DNA of 64,000 nt from Methylobacterium sp. B4 (GTDB lineage Bacteria > Pseudomonadota > Alphaproteobacteria > Rhizobiales > Beijerinckiaceae). Position 1 is the first letter of the stretch; every line of letters begins with the position of its first letter. Position numbers and translations under genes: made by a program. Below are positions 56,014-64,000 of the stretch, one piece after another. The notes beneath the pieces were generated by a model. The model had not been told where the DNA came from. It made no database searches and was given only the letters and a program-made list of their open reading frames with translations. Where the stretch lies: assembly GCF_003201865.1 (NCBI RefSeq), contig NZ_QJJJ01000001.1, positions 620,001 through 684,000 on the forward strand, in the 5' to 3' direction.

Positions 56014-57550
56014 CGGTGAGTTCCTGAGGCGTGCGCGCGGCACCCGCCGCGGCAAAGGTCGTCGCAGCGAGCGTCGTCACGGCGTGGCGGGGCGCGATCT
56101 GGCCCGGATAGTCGCTGCGCCAGTGGGCGCCGCGGCTCTCGCGCCGGTCGAGGGCGGCGCGGGCGATCATCAGCCCGGTGAGGGCCGCGTCACAGCCGCG
56201 CTCCGACAATTCGGAGAGGCGGGCGACGGCGGCGGCGAGGCCCGCCTCGTCCCGCACCACGCCGACGAAGCGCTCCATCACGGCCCGCACCTCGCTCAGG
56301 CTTCCGGCATCCGCCGGAGCGATCGTCGGCAAACGGGCCGGACAGCCGGCTTCAGCAAATGCGGGCGCGTCGGCGATGGAGGCGGCGATGCGCGGCGCGA
56401 AGGCCAGCGCTTCGAGAAGCGAGTTGCTGGCCAGCCGGTTCGCCCCGTGCAGGCCGGTCGAAGCAACCTCGCCGCAAGCCCACAGGCCGGGCACGGTGCT
56501 GCGCCCGTCCGCATCCACGAGGATGCCGCCCATGTGGTAGTGCACCGCCGGCCGGACCGGGATGGGCTGGACGGCGGGATCGATTCCGGATTCTGCGCAG
56601 AGCGCCGCCACGGTGGGAAAGCGCGTCGGCATCCGGGCGCCGAGTTCGCCGCGTGTGTCGAGATAGACGCTGCGCCCCCGGGTCAACGCCTGGAAGATAC
56701 CGCGAGCGACCACGTCCCGGGGGGCAAGATCGCCGCCCTCGACGCCGGCCATGACAGGCTCGCCGCGCTCGTCGATCAGGACCGCCCCCTCCCCGCGCAG
56801 GGCCTCCGTCGCCAGCGGCATCGGATCGCGCCCGGCGGCGATGGCCGTCGGGTGGAACTGCACGAACTCGATGTCGCGCAGGGCTGCTCCCGCTCGAGCG
56901 GCGGCGAGCAGGCCGCGGCCGAGCGCGCCGCGCGGGTTGGTAGTCGAGGCGTAGAGCGCGCCGAGGCCGCCGGTGGCGAGCACCACGGCACGGGCCGGCA
57001 GGCGGAAGGCCGAGCCGTCGCGTTCGAGCACGACACCGCAGACGCGGCCGTCGCCGGCCCGCATGAGGCCGTGCAGGCCGGCCACGAGGATCTCGATGGA
57101 GGGCGTGGCGCGTACGGCCCTCACCAGGGCGTCGAGCACCGTGCGGCCGGTGGAATCGCCCCGCGCGCGGACGATGCGGCGGCGGCAATGCGCGGCTTCC
57201 AGCCCCAGCGCCAGGGCGCCGTCGGCATCGCGGTCGAAGCCGGTGCCGAGCCCGACGAGCCAGTCGATCAGGCCCGGCCCGGCCTCGGCCACGCGCAGGG
57301 CCACGTCCGGCTCGGTCAGGCCGGCGCCGGCCGCCTCCGTGTCGGCGGCGTGCAGGCGTGGCGCGTCGTCGGAGCCGACGGCGGCGGCGATGCCCCCTTG
57401 AGCCCAGCCGGTGGCGGTGCCGGCCCCGAGGGGCGCGGCCGTCACCAGCGTGACGGGACGGGGCGCGAGCCGCAGGGCGGTGGCGAGGCCGGCGACGCCG
57501 GCGCCGACCACGACCACCCGGTCGGCCGGGCTGCGGGCGAAGTGGGTCAT
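56006..57550 (-). CDS. nadB: L-aspartate oxidase
   Basis: A 514-residue FAD enzyme that oxidises aspartate to iminoaspartate for quinolinate synthesis. The FAD motif is VVVVGAGVAGLATALRL, followed by GWAQGGIAAAVGSDD, FVQFHPTAIAAG, and the C-terminal VHYHMGGILVDADGRS and ASTGLHGANRLASNSLLEAL. Length is normal. Its start overlaps the nadA stop by one base (TGATG) and its stop overlaps nadC. Confidence 0.97.
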   Translation of the reverse strand: MTHFARSPADRVVVVGAGVAGLATALRLAPRPVTLVTAAPLGAGTATGWAQGGIAAAVGSDDAPRLHAADTEAAGAGLTEPDVALRVAEAGPGLIDWLVGLGTGFDRDADGALALGLEAAHCRRRIVRARGDSTGRTVLDALVRAVRATPSIEILVAGLHGLMRAGDGRVCGVVLERDGSAFRLPARAVVLATGGLGALYASTTNPRGALGRGLLAAARAGAALRDIEFVQFHPTAIAAGRDPMPLATEALRGEGAVLIDERGEPVMAGVEGGDLAPRDVVARGIFQALTRGRSVYLDTRGELGARMPTRFPTVAALCAESGIDPAVQPIPVRPAVHYHMGGILVDADGRSTVPGLWACGEVASTGLHGANRLASNSLLEALAFAPRIAASIADAPAFAEAGCPARLPTIAPADAGSLSEVRAVMERFVGVVRDEAGLAAAVARLSELSERGCDAALTGLMIARAALDRRESRGAHWRSDYPGQIAPRHAVTTLAATTFAAAGAARTPQELTDA

Positions 57551-58596
57551 CAGGCGGCGACCGGCCGGGGGGCCACGGTCCGGGTCGGCTTCACCGCGAG
57601 CATCCGCTCGACGGCCTGACGCGCCCGGTCCGCGAGCGCCGGCTCGACGGTGACCTCGTGCGTCATCGTCTCCAGGGCGTGGCGGATATTGGCAAGGGTG
57701 ATCCGCTTCATGTGCGGGCACAGGTTGCAGGGCTTGATGAACTCGATGTCGGGATTGGCGACGGCGATGTTGTCGGCCATGGAGCACTCGGTCACGAGCA
57801 CGACCTGGGCGGGCCGCTTCTCGGTCACGTAGTTCATCATCATCGCGGTCGAGCCGGAGAAGTCCGAAGCCTCGACCACTTCCGGCGGGCATTCCGGATG
57901 GGCGATCACGGTGATGCCGGGATAGCTGTCGCGGACGTCGGCGATGTCGGCCGGCGTGAAGCGCTCGTGCACCTCGCAATGCCCGGCCCAGGTCAGCATC
58001 TCGACCTCGGGCACCTGTTGCTGGACGTTGCGGGCCAAGAACTCGTCCGGGATCATCAGCACCCGCGGCACGCCGAGGGCACGGACCACGTCGGCCGCGT
58101 TGCCGGACGTGCAGCACACGTCCGACTCCGCCTTCACTGCGGCGGAAGTGTTGACGTAGGTCACCACCGGCACGCCCGGATACTTGGCCTTGAGCGCCCG
58201 CACGTCGGCGGCGGTGATCGAATCGGCCAGCGAGCAGCCGGCGCCCAGGTCGGGGATCAGCACCGTCTTGCCGGGATTCAGCAGTTTGGCGGTCTCCGCC
58301 ATGAAGTGGACGCCCGCCAGCACGATCACGTCGGCGTCGACCGACGCGGCCTCACGAGCCAGCGCGAGGCTGTCGCCGACGATGTCGGCCACCGTGTGGA
58401 AGATTTCGGGGGCCTGATAGTTGTGGGCCAGAACCACCGCGTTGCGCTCGCGTTTCAGGCGCAGGATGGCTTCCACGTCGGGGGCCAGCGCCGGCCACTC
58501 GATGGCGGGCACATGGCGGCTGACGCGGGCATAGAGGTCGGGCAGCGGAAGTGCCGGGCCGGCCGTCTCACGAAGCGCGGTTCCTGCCTGGGACAT
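57550..58596 (-). CDS. nadA: Quinolinate synthase
   Basis: A 348-residue 4Fe-4S enzyme that condenses iminoaspartate with dihydroxyacetone phosphate. Cluster cysteines are in [11 protein letters not shown], in [10 protein letters not shown] or HPECPP, and in [13 protein letters not shown]. The substrate region [22 protein letters not shown] is conserved. GGAG lies 7 nt before the ATG. It is the first gene of the nadABC operon, which follows two near-identical palindromic operators. Confidence 0.96.
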   Translation of the reverse strand: MSQAGTALRETAGPALPLPDLYARVSRHVPAIEWPALAPDVEAILRLKRERNAVVLAHNYQAPEIFHTVADIVGDSLALAREAASVDADVIVLAGVHFMAETAKLLNPGKTVLIPDLGAGCSLADSITAADVRALKAKYPGVPVVTYVNTSAAVKAESDVCCTSGNAADVVRALGVPRVLMIPDEFLARNVQQQVPEVEMLTWAGHCEVHERFTPADIADVRDSYPGITVIAHPECPPEVVEASDFSGSTAMMMNYVTEKRPAQVVLVTECSMADNIAVANPDIEFIKPCNLCPHMKRITLANIRHALETMTHEVTVEPALADRARQAVERMLAVKPTRTVAPRPVAA

Positions 58597-58608
58597 CGCG
58601 GTCTCCTT

Positions 58609-58627
58609 TATGCTCAAAGTGAGCATT
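58609..58627. promoter_or_regulatory. nadABC operator, site 1
   Basis: TATGCTCAAAGTGAGCATT is a 7-bp perfect inverted repeat (ATGCTCA/TGAGCAT) around AAG. It lies just downstream of the predicted transcription start and 13 bp before the nadA start codon, fitting a repressor site. It shares the pattern of site 2. Confidence 0.75.
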
Positions 58628-58636
58628 GTGCCGCCT

Positions 58637-58665
58637 AACTTAGGGGTCGGCCCCCGCCTTGTCCA
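58637..58665 (-). promoter_or_regulatory. nadABC promoter
   Basis: TGGACA (58665-58660) and TAAGTT (58642-58637) are separated by 17 bp. The two palindromes lie on either side: site 2 ends 2 bp upstream of the -35 and site 1 starts about 10 bp downstream of the -10. Confidence 0.5.
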
Positions 58666-58667
58666 GA

Positions 58668-58686
58668 TATGCTGAGACTGAGCATA
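58668..58686. promoter_or_regulatory. nadABC operator, site 2
   Basis: TATGCTGAGACTGAGCATA has 6-bp perfect arms (TATGCT/AGCATA) and shares the TATGCT(S)A...TGAGCAT pattern of site 1, with centres 59 bp apart. The pair is consistent with a NadQ-type regulator of NAD synthesis as known from alphaproteobacteria; this attribution is from memory. Confidence 0.7.
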
Positions 58687-58990
58687 ACGATTTTGCGACG
58701 CACAGATTTATTGCAGGTGCGAAGCGGATCGGATCGGCGGTTCCAATCCGATCGGTATGCGGGGACCGATAAGGCTAACATTTGATTGCTTTGCAGTGAC
58801 TTAAAATGCAGAGAGCACCCATTTCAATGCAATCTTAACAGATGTGAGGTCACTATCGGCAGGAACATCGGCGGGGACTGTGCCGCGGCGGCGACACAGC
58901 CACTGGCTGTGTTTTGGAGCCTCGGCCAGTCCGCCCAGAACGCGGCGATCGATAAGAACTGCTGAGAAACGCCGGAGTCGATTTCAGATC
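58687..58990. other. AT-rich intergenic region before soluble chemoreceptor gene
   Basis: These 304 bp between divergent nadA and the chemoreceptor gene are AT-rich for this genome and contain CCGATC-type direct and inverted repeats (58725-58770) and a GATTGC/GCAATC inverted repeat near 58783-58833. A TTTGAT...TAAAAT pair near 58781-58807 could be a promoter but its spacing is 15 bp. No gene is evident. Confidence 0.35.
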
Positions 58991-60337
58991 ATGCTGCCTC
59001 TCATGCTCCGCCGCAGCGCCGGCACGTCCTCCACCATCCGCACGGCCAAATCCGACGAGGAGCGGCTGCTGGAGGCTGCGGCCCGACTCGCTGGACAGGC
59101 CGAAGGCGAAGGCTCCGGCGCCTCGGGTGACGCCCGCGCGCGGCTTGAGGGTGAACATCGGAAAGCCTTGCAGACCGAGCGGACCAACCTCGCCGCGATC
59201 GCGAGAGAAGCCTCCGAAGGCGCGATCAATATCGGCTGGACGACCTACGACGTCGGCGAGGTGGCGCAATCGACGCAGACCATCGCCAGCGCCATCGAGG
59301 AGATGGTCGCCTCCATCGCCGAAGTGGCGGAGACCTCGGCAACCGCCGGCATCAGTGCCGCCGCCGCCCGCGAGGCCATGACGGCCTGCATGTCGGACGT
59401 CGGCAATGCCCGTTCCGCCATGGACGCCATCCGCGACCGCACCCACCAGATCGACGAGCGCCTTCAACTGCTCCAAAAAGCCATCGCCGAAATCGGCACC
59501 ATGGCCGGCACCATCGCCACGATCTCGAGCCAGACCAACCTGCTGGCGCTCAACGCCACCATCGAGGCGGCCCGCGCCGGCGAGGCGGGACGCGGCTTCT
59601 CGGTGGTGGCCGCCGAGGTGAAGTCGCTCTCGGGGCAGACGGCACGCTCGACCGAGCAGATCCGCACATGGCTCAACACGCTCCAGGGCGAGATGAGCCA
59701 GATCGCCCGCGCCGTCGAGGAGAGCCGGAATGCGGTGGCGGGTGGCAGCACGGTGGTCGACAGCCTCGGCAGCCGCGTCGAGCACGCGGCCGAGCGCATC
59801 GCGCAGACGAGCGAGATGAACGCAGCCCTGTCCGCGACGATCTCGCAGCAGCGCAGTGCCACCGCCGAGATCTCCGGCAGCGTCCAGAGCATCGCCGGCA
59901 AGGCGTCCAAGACCCGAACCGAGATCGACAACATCACCAAGCGCCTGGTGAAGGCCGAGACGCTGGCGCAGTCCGCCCTGGCCGATGCCCGCGACCTCGA
60001 CATCTACGAACTGGTGCGCCTGCCCGCCGATCTCGGCCTGTGGAAGCGGGGACTCGCCACGATCCTGCTCGGGGCCGCTCCCGCTCAGCCGGCCGCCGCC
60101 ATCCTGCGCGACCGCTCCGCCCGTCGCGTCGCCGAGACGCTGCGCTCCGATCCCGTGCGGCAACACGATGCGGAGGCGTTCCTGAAGGCCGAGGCGACCG
60201 CTCACACCGAAGCGGAGCGCATGGTCCAGGCGATCGCCCAGGGCAATTGGGATGTCGGCACGCCGGCCTATCAGGCGGCGAACGCGGCGATGAAGGAGAT
60301 GATGAAGGCGGCCGCCCGCATCGTCGAGGCCAGCTGA
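58991..60337 (+). CDS. Soluble methyl-accepting chemotaxis-like protein
   Basis: A 448-residue chemoreceptor with no membrane segment and no HAMP domain. Residues 30-70 are helical and acidic, the central part is the MCP signalling hairpin ([20 protein letters not shown], then [20 protein letters not shown]), and the last about 120 residues (after [20 protein letters not shown]) form an unassigned helical domain with [17 protein letters not shown] cytoplasmic receptor for an internal signal is likely. The ATG at 58991 is chosen; a second ATG at 59003 is possible. No che genes are nearby. Confidence 0.85.
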   Translation: MLPLMLRRSAGTSSTIRTAKSDEERLLEAAARLAGQAEGEGSGASGDARARLEGEHRKALQTERTNLAAIAREASEGAINIGWTTYDVGEVAQSTQTIASAIEEMVASIAEVAETSATAGISAAAAREAMTACMSDVGNARSAMDAIRDRTHQIDERLQLLQKAIAEIGTMAGTIATISSQTNLLALNATIEAARAGEAGRGFSVVAAEVKSLSGQTARSTEQIRTWLNTLQGEMSQIARAVEESRNAVAGGSTVVDSLGSRVEHAAERIAQTSEMNAALSATISQQRSATAEISGSVQSIAGKASKTRTEIDNITKRLVKAETLAQSALADARDLDIYELVRLPADLGLWKRGLATILLGAAPAQPAAAILRDRSARRVAETLRSDPVRQHDAEAFLKAEATAHTEAERMVQAIAQGNWDVGTPAYQAANAAMKEMMKAAARIVEAS

Positions 60338-60377
60338 AGCTTCACTTCCTGCAGCCAGGAACCGACCGACATGAAAA

Positions 60378-60410
60378 GGGGCCGCGGATCGCGCGGCCCC
60401 GAACGTTTTT
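60378..60410 (+). terminator. Intrinsic terminator after soluble chemoreceptor gene
   Basis: GGGGCCGCG pairs with CGCGGCCCC around GATCG, followed by GAACGTTTTT; an A-run precedes it, so it can also serve the convergent gene at 60410. Confidence 0.88.
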
Positions 60411-60718
60411 CAGGCGGCCTCGTCCTCGTCGGGGATCGGGTCCGCCGTCCAGGCGGTCGCGAAGGCCGCGAGATGACGGGCATCGCTGAAGGCGAGCACG
60501 GTCACTTCGCGCTCCGCCGGTGCGCCGCCGGGATAGGGTGCCAACAGCACCGTCTCCTGAGACAGGCGCGCATCGGGGGCATTGGCATCGAGCCATGCCT
60601 GCGCCTCGGGCGTCAGCGTCGCCGAATCGGCGAGCGCCCGCGAATCGGAACGCAGAACGATGATCGTCGTGCCGAGCCCGGGATTGGCGTTCTGAATCTG
60701 CTTGATGATGTCGATCAT
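60410..60718 (-). CDS. Conserved-looking small protein of unknown function
   Basis: A 102-residue soluble protein beginning MIDIIKQIQNANPGLGTTII and ending in an acidic DPIPDEDEAA tail. A beta-alpha pattern (TTIIVLRS, REVTVLAF) suggests a compact alpha/beta or ferredoxin-like fold, but no family is recognised. Its start overlaps the EthD gene's stop (ATGA), so the two form an operon. Confidence 0.65.
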   Translation of the reverse strand: MIDIIKQIQNANPGLGTTIIVLRSDSRALADSATLTPEAQAWLDANAPDARLSQETVLLAPYPGGAPAEREVTVLAFSDARHLAAFATAWTADPIPDEDEAA

Positions 60719-61044
60719 CCGCCCACCTTATCCGGCTCCGCGAAGTCGTTGAGCTGAACCGTCGCCTGGGTGTCGGTGAAGTTCGGGATATCCCCGAAGA
60801 TCTCCGCGCCGTCCTCCGCCGCCGCGGCCTTGAAGGCCTCGGCCGAGGCGAAGCGCAGGAGCGCCATCACCTGGAAGGGCGGTTCGCCGCCGTCCGGCGT
60901 GCCGATGCCGTTGACGATCGTGTAGTCGTGCAGGCCCTTCGCGGTCCAGCGCTCGCTGACCAGCGGCATGTGCTTGCCGAGGTAGTAGTCCATATCGAAG
61001 CGGGTGCCGGCGCCGCTCGGATACATCACGGTGACGAGGATCAT
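60715..61044 (-). CDS. EthD family dimeric alpha-beta-barrel protein
   Basis: A 109-residue protein with the EthD pattern: VTVMYPSGAGTRFDMDYYLG, KHMPLVSERWTAKGL and a FASAEAFKAAAAEDGAEIFGD segment. EthD is required for ether degradation in Rhodococcus, but the fold is common and many members have unknown roles. An ideal AAGGAG site precedes the ATG at 61044. It is coupled to the unknown gene at 60410. Confidence 0.85.
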   Translation of the reverse strand: MILVTVMYPSGAGTRFDMDYYLGKHMPLVSERWTAKGLHDYTIVNGIGTPDGGEPPFQVMALLRFASAEAFKAAAAEDGAEIFGDIPNFTDTQATVQLNDFAEPDKVGG

Positions 61045-61162
61045 GGCGTCTCCTTCCACCGGCTCTCAACACGGGCCGGCGGATCGGGAACATGTCGCGA
61101 CGCGCCCACGGATCAAGCGGAAGTGGGCCGCCCGCGCGAAGATGCTTCGCCCGGGAGCCCGA

Positions 61163-62494
61163 TCAGTGCAGCTTCACCCGCGGCTCGGTGCGGCGCGTGA
61201 GCGCCCGGGCCAGAACGTCGAGACTGGTCTTCCACCAGCCGTTCACCGCCGTCTCGTGCATCTTGTAGAGCGAGCGGTACATCAGCCGGGCGAAGAGCCC
61301 GGCGATGAACATGTTCTTCCCCTGGATGAAGCCCATCAGGTTGCCGACGGCGGTGTACTCGCCGAGGGAGACCAGCGAGCCGAAATCGCGGTACTTGAAC
61401 GGCTTCAACGGCCGGCCGGCGAGCCGGTTGGGGATCTGCCCGTAGAGATGCGAGGCCTGCTGGTGGGCGGCCTGGGCGCGCGGCGGGATCGGCGTATCGG
61501 AGCCCTGCTCGACGAGATAGGCGCAATCGCCCATGGCGAAGATGTCCGGGTCCCGCGTCGTCTGCAGCGTCGGCGTGACGACGAGCTGATTGTTGCGGGT
61601 GCTCTCAAGGCCGCCGAGATCGTGCAGGAAGGCCGGCCCCTTCACGCCCGCGGCCCAGACCACGAGTTCGGACGGGATGAAGCCGCCATCGGCGAGCTGG
61701 ACGCCGTCGGCACGCACCTCCGTCACCCGCGCCTGCAGCCGCACCTCGACGCCGATCTTGGCGAGGTGCCCCATCACCTCCGCCGACAGGCGCTGCGGCA
61801 CTGCCGGCAGGATGCGGTCGGCCGCCTCGACCAGGGTGATCTTGAGATCCTTGGCCGGATCGATCCGGTCGAGGCCGGTGCGGGCGACCTCGCGAGTGGT
61901 GCGGTGGAGTTCCGCCGCGAGCTCCGTGCCGGTCGCGCCCGCGCCGATCACCGTGACGTGGAGTTGCCCGGGACGGACCGGTCCCTCCTGGGTGTGGGCG
62001 CGCAGCATGCCGTTGACGAGACGTTGGTGGAAGCGCACCGCCTGATCCTGCGTATCGAGCGCGATCGCGTGCTCCTTCACGCCGGGCGTGCCGAAATCGT
62101 TGGTGGTGGAGCCCACCGCCATGATCAGCGTGTCGTAGGGGACGGTGCGCACGGGCGTCACTTCGCGCCCCTCGCTGTCCCGGCTCGCGGCAAGCTGGAT
62201 CACGCGCTTCTCGCGGTCCAGCCCGGTCATCTCGCCGATGCGGTAGCGGAAGTGGTTGGCGTGGGCATGGTGCAGGTAATCGACAGCGTGGTGGCCGATA
62301 TCGAGCGAGCCGGCAGCCACCTCGTGCAGCAACGGCTTCCAGATATGGGTGCGGGCCCGGTCGACGAGCGTGACGTGCGCCTTGCCGCGCCTGCCGTACT
62401 TGTTGCCGAGCTTGGTCACCAGCTCCAGGCCGGCGGCCCCACCCCCCACCACGACGATCTTGTGCTGATCCGTGATCGTTTCGCTCGGAACCAT
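61163..62494 (-). CDS. ndh: Type II NADH dehydrogenase
   Basis: A 443-residue FAD-dependent NADH:quinone oxidoreductase. Two dinucleotide motifs are present: KIVVVGGGAAGLELVTKLG for FAD and HVTVIGAGATGTELAAEL for NADH, followed by DIFAMGDCAYL. The C-terminal part (YRSLYKMHETAVNGWW) carries the amphipathic membrane-binding helices of Ndh. It feeds electrons to quinone without pumping protons. The ATG at 62494 has GGGGCGAGG directly upstream; the following upstream region has a TTGACG but no good -10 element. Confidence 0.9.
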   Translation of the reverse strand: MVPSETITDQHKIVVVGGGAAGLELVTKLGNKYGRRGKAHVTLVDRARTHIWKPLLHEVAAGSLDIGHHAVDYLHHAHANHFRYRIGEMTGLDREKRVIQLAASRDSEGREVTPVRTVPYDTLIMAVGSTTNDFGTPGVKEHAIALDTQDQAVRFHQRLVNGMLRAHTQEGPVRPGQLHVTVIGAGATGTELAAELHRTTREVARTGLDRIDPAKDLKITLVEAADRILPAVPQRLSAEVMGHLAKIGVEVRLQARVTEVRADGVQLADGGFIPSELVVWAAGVKGPAFLHDLGGLESTRNNQLVVTPTLQTTRDPDIFAMGDCAYLVEQGSDTPIPPRAQAAHQQASHLYGQIPNRLAGRPLKPFKYRDFGSLVSLGEYTAVGNLMGFIQGKNMFIAGLFARLMYRSLYKMHETAVNGWWKTSLDVLARALTRRTEPRVKLH

Positions 62495-62669
62495 CCTCGC
62501 CCCACCTCGGTAGCCGGCCGCCTCGAATGGCGGCGCTTCCATTTTGGAATGATCTTACATCAGCAACCGTGCAAGGCCTCAGACGTTCGCCGCGCAGGTG
62601 GGGTGCAAGTTTCACAAGACAGAAGCGGATATCCGTCAAAATTTTCTTGAGCGCCGCGAAACGCGGGCT

Positions 62670-63317
62670 TCAAGCCGCCGGTGCGCCGGGTTGCCGGAGG
62701 GGATGGGCGCGGGCGACCGCGTCCAGGGCCAGAACCGCCTCGGCGACCCGCCGGACGGTCGGATAGGGATCGGTCTCGATGCCGAAGATGCCGGTGCCGA
62801 CCCAGAGGCTGACGAGACAGAGGTCGGCATGGCTCACCGCGTCACCCTGGCAGAAGCGTCCGGTTCCCTCCTCCGTGGAGAGACGGGTCTCCAGCGTCTT
62901 CAGACCGCTGGTGAAGGCGTTGCGCAGGAACTCCAGCATCCGCTCACGCGGGAGGCCGTAATTCTCCATCAGGAACGTGCGCACCCGAGGGACGTAGAGG
63001 GGGTGGGTGTCGCAGGCCACGACTTGCGCCAGCGAACGGGCGCGAGCCCGCGCCCGCGGCTCGGCGGGAAGCAGTTTCTCGCCGGCCTGCGTTTCCTCCA
63101 GGTAGTCGAGGATGGCGAGCGACTGCGTCAGCGGAGGTCCGTCGCCGTCGAACAGGGCGGGCACGGCGCCTTGCGGGTTGATCGCCAGGAAGTCGGGCTT
63201 GAACTGGTCGCCGGCATCGAGGTCGAGGAAGATCTCCTCGTAGGCGATGCCCTTGAGGTTCATCGCGATGCGCACGCGGAAGGCCGCCGCCGAGCGCCAA
63301 TTGCCGTACATCTTCAT
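62670..63317 (-). CDS. maiA: Glutathione S-transferase, maleylacetoacetate isomerase-like
   Basis: A 215-residue zeta-class-like GST. The N-terminal thioredoxin fold reads MKMYGNWRSAAAFRVRIAMN and INPQGAVPALFDGDGPPLTQ, with SLAILDYLEE, the pattern of maleylacetoacetate isomerase. The C-terminal helical domain ends in the family's VARAHPLRQPGAPAA tail. It could take part in tyrosine or aromatic breakdown or be a general GST; no homogentisate genes are in view. It starts 27 bp after the stop of the ABM gene. Confidence 0.82.
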   Translation of the reverse strand: MKMYGNWRSAAAFRVRIAMNLKGIAYEEIFLDLDAGDQFKPDFLAINPQGAVPALFDGDGPPLTQSLAILDYLEETQAGEKLLPAEPRARARARSLAQVVACDTHPLYVPRVRTFLMENYGLPRERMLEFLRNAFTSGLKTLETRLSTEEGTGRFCQGDAVSHADLCLVSLWVGTGIFGIETDPYPTVRRVAEAVLALDAVARAHPLRQPGAPAA

Positions 63318-63343
63318 GGGATCGCCCTCTTTCCTGCGGCGGC

Positions 63344-63643
63344 TCAGAACGCCTTGAGCGTCAACTCGGTGTGCTCGACCTGGGGCGGAGTCTCGAACGT
63401 GTCCGCGACCATCGCGCGATAGGTCTTCCAGGCCTCCGAGCCGGTGAAGTCGCGGGTATGCGCTTCCAGCGTGTCCCACTCGATCAGCAGGCGGTAGCGC
63501 TGCGGCTTCTCGATCGACCGTCGCACCGCGAAGCTGCGGCATCCGGCGGCGGCGCGGAAGATCTCGGCGGCCCGGGCGATGTTGGCCTCGAACGTCGCCT
63601 CGGAGCCGGCCTTCACGTCGATCTGCGCGATTTCCAGAATCAT
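63344..63643 (-). CDS. Antibiotic biosynthesis monooxygenase-like (ABM) protein
   Basis: A 99-residue dimeric alpha-beta-barrel protein: ILEIAQIDVKAGSEATFEAN, RSFAVRRSIEKPQRYRLLIE and WDTLEAHTRDFTGSEAW. The ABM fold is found in quinone monooxygenases, heme-degrading enzymes and many unassigned small proteins. The start at 63643 has GGGAGCGAGG upstream. It precedes the maiA-like gene and probably shares its transcript. Confidence 0.85.
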   Translation of the reverse strand: MILEIAQIDVKAGSEATFEANIARAAEIFRAAAGCRSFAVRRSIEKPQRYRLLIEWDTLEAHTRDFTGSEAWKTYRAMVADTFETPPQVEHTELTLKAF

Positions 63644-63753
63644 CCTCGCTCCCCGCATCGCCCGCCGACCCTGTCGAGCGGGTTATCTTGGGAAGCGGCT
63701 ATAACCATCCTCTCGCAATCGCAAGGCGACGGATCGCGAGAGGACGACCGGGG

Positions 63754-63942
63754 TCAGACCGTATAAATCGGATCGCTTCCCGAGGCCTTGGTCAGCTTGA
63801 TGCCGTGCTCGCAATCCGATTTGTTGACGTAGCTCTCGCTGCTCCTTGAAATTTCCTCACCATTCTTGGCGTAATAAACCCAGTACCACTGGCCCTTATT
63901 GTCTTTCTTCTGCTTGTAGCACGGATAGGTCTGTGCCGACAT
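63754..63942 (-). CDS. DUF1508/YegP-like small protein
   Basis: A 62-residue protein beginning MSAQTYPCYKQKKDNKGQWY, followed by VYYAKNGEEISRSSESYVNK and SDCEHGIKLTK, which matches a single YegP/DUF1508 repeat; E. coli YegP has two. A strong GGGAGGAAG site precedes the ATG. Its codons use more A and T than the flanking genes. Function is unknown. Confidence 0.8.
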   Translation of the reverse strand: MSAQTYPCYKQKKDNKGQWYWVYYAKNGEEISRSSESYVNKSDCEHGIKLTKASGSDPIYTV

Positions 63943-64000
63943 TGCTTCCTCCCTGCATTGACGCGCGGCTTGGATCGACCTGGAACGGTCTCGCCGCACA

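Noticed and set aside
62611..62639. TTGACG-17-TGTGAA as an ndh promoter
   Set aside because: The -10 match is too weak, and it lies over 110 bp from the start codon with nothing else to support it.

Overview
The window is a GC-rich, densely packed chromosomal segment of an alphaproteobacterium. The overall impression is Methylobacteriaceae (Methylobacterium/Methylorubrum-like), but the genus is inference. Features that place it in the alphaproteobacteria are a circularly permuted two-piece tmRNA gene, an alphaproteobacterial SspB, MmcB, the fumC-DUF4169-RHH neighbourhood, hflK-hflC-degP, and a leucine-rich leader peptide before leuA. I saw no insertion sequence, prophage, integrase, CRISPR array, tRNA or rRNA.

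Layout. 1-4.2 kb: translation genes infB (5' end outside the window), rbfA and truB. 4.3-7.2 kb: a membrane chemoreceptor and an M20 peptidase. 7.4-10.4 kb: a copper-efflux operon, copA-cueR, behind a clear CueR-type operator. 10.5-12.9 kb: a PhoR-like kinase and a UPF0104 membrane protein. 13.1-22.7 kb: one minus-strand run of nine tightly coupled genes, namely inositol-phosphate synthase, an HD-like protein, a methyltransferase, a Gfo/Idh/MocA oxidoreductase, a YcaO protein, a TIM-barrel isomerase, a GT4 glycosyltransferase, a PIG-L deacetylase and a uracil-DNA-glycosylase-like protein. This is the best candidate for an undescribed system; it looks like a route to a modified, glycosylated inositol metabolite. 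23-30.7 kb: a lytic transglycosylase, a dipeptide-epimerase/DUF1611 pair (possibly a D-glutamate pathway), ilvD, and leuA with an attenuator. 30.7-38.7 kb: Nudix, PhzF-like, pdxY, DedA, a BtuF-like protein, mmcB, RHH, DUF4169, fumC and a cytochrome P450.

38.8-46.2 kb: sspB directly downstream of the tmRNA gene ssrA, a CPBP protease, thyA-folA and hflK-hflC-degP, so trans-translation tagging, its ClpXP adaptor and membrane/periplasmic quality control lie close together. 46.3-52.8 kb: serB, miaA, a beta-hydroxyacid dehydrogenase, a GSCFA/WcbI surface-polysaccharide pair, moaA and DUF971. 52.9-55.1 kb: three small genes, an L,D-transpeptidase and a GNAT acetyltransferase. 55.1-58.7 kb: the NAD biosynthesis operon nadA-nadB-nadC with two matching palindromic operators around its promoter. 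59-64 kb: a soluble chemoreceptor, small oxygenase-like proteins, a type II NADH dehydrogenase, a maleylacetoacetate-isomerase-like GST and a DUF1508 protein.

Genes are often joined by ATGA, GTGA or TGATG overlaps, so most same-strand runs are probably operons. Two related copies of a roughly 90-bp imperfect-palindrome repeat (28.3 and 38.8 kb) lie in opposite orientation in intergenic DNA. Starts were chosen by ribosome-binding sites, known family lengths and overlap with neighbours; uncertain ones are stated.
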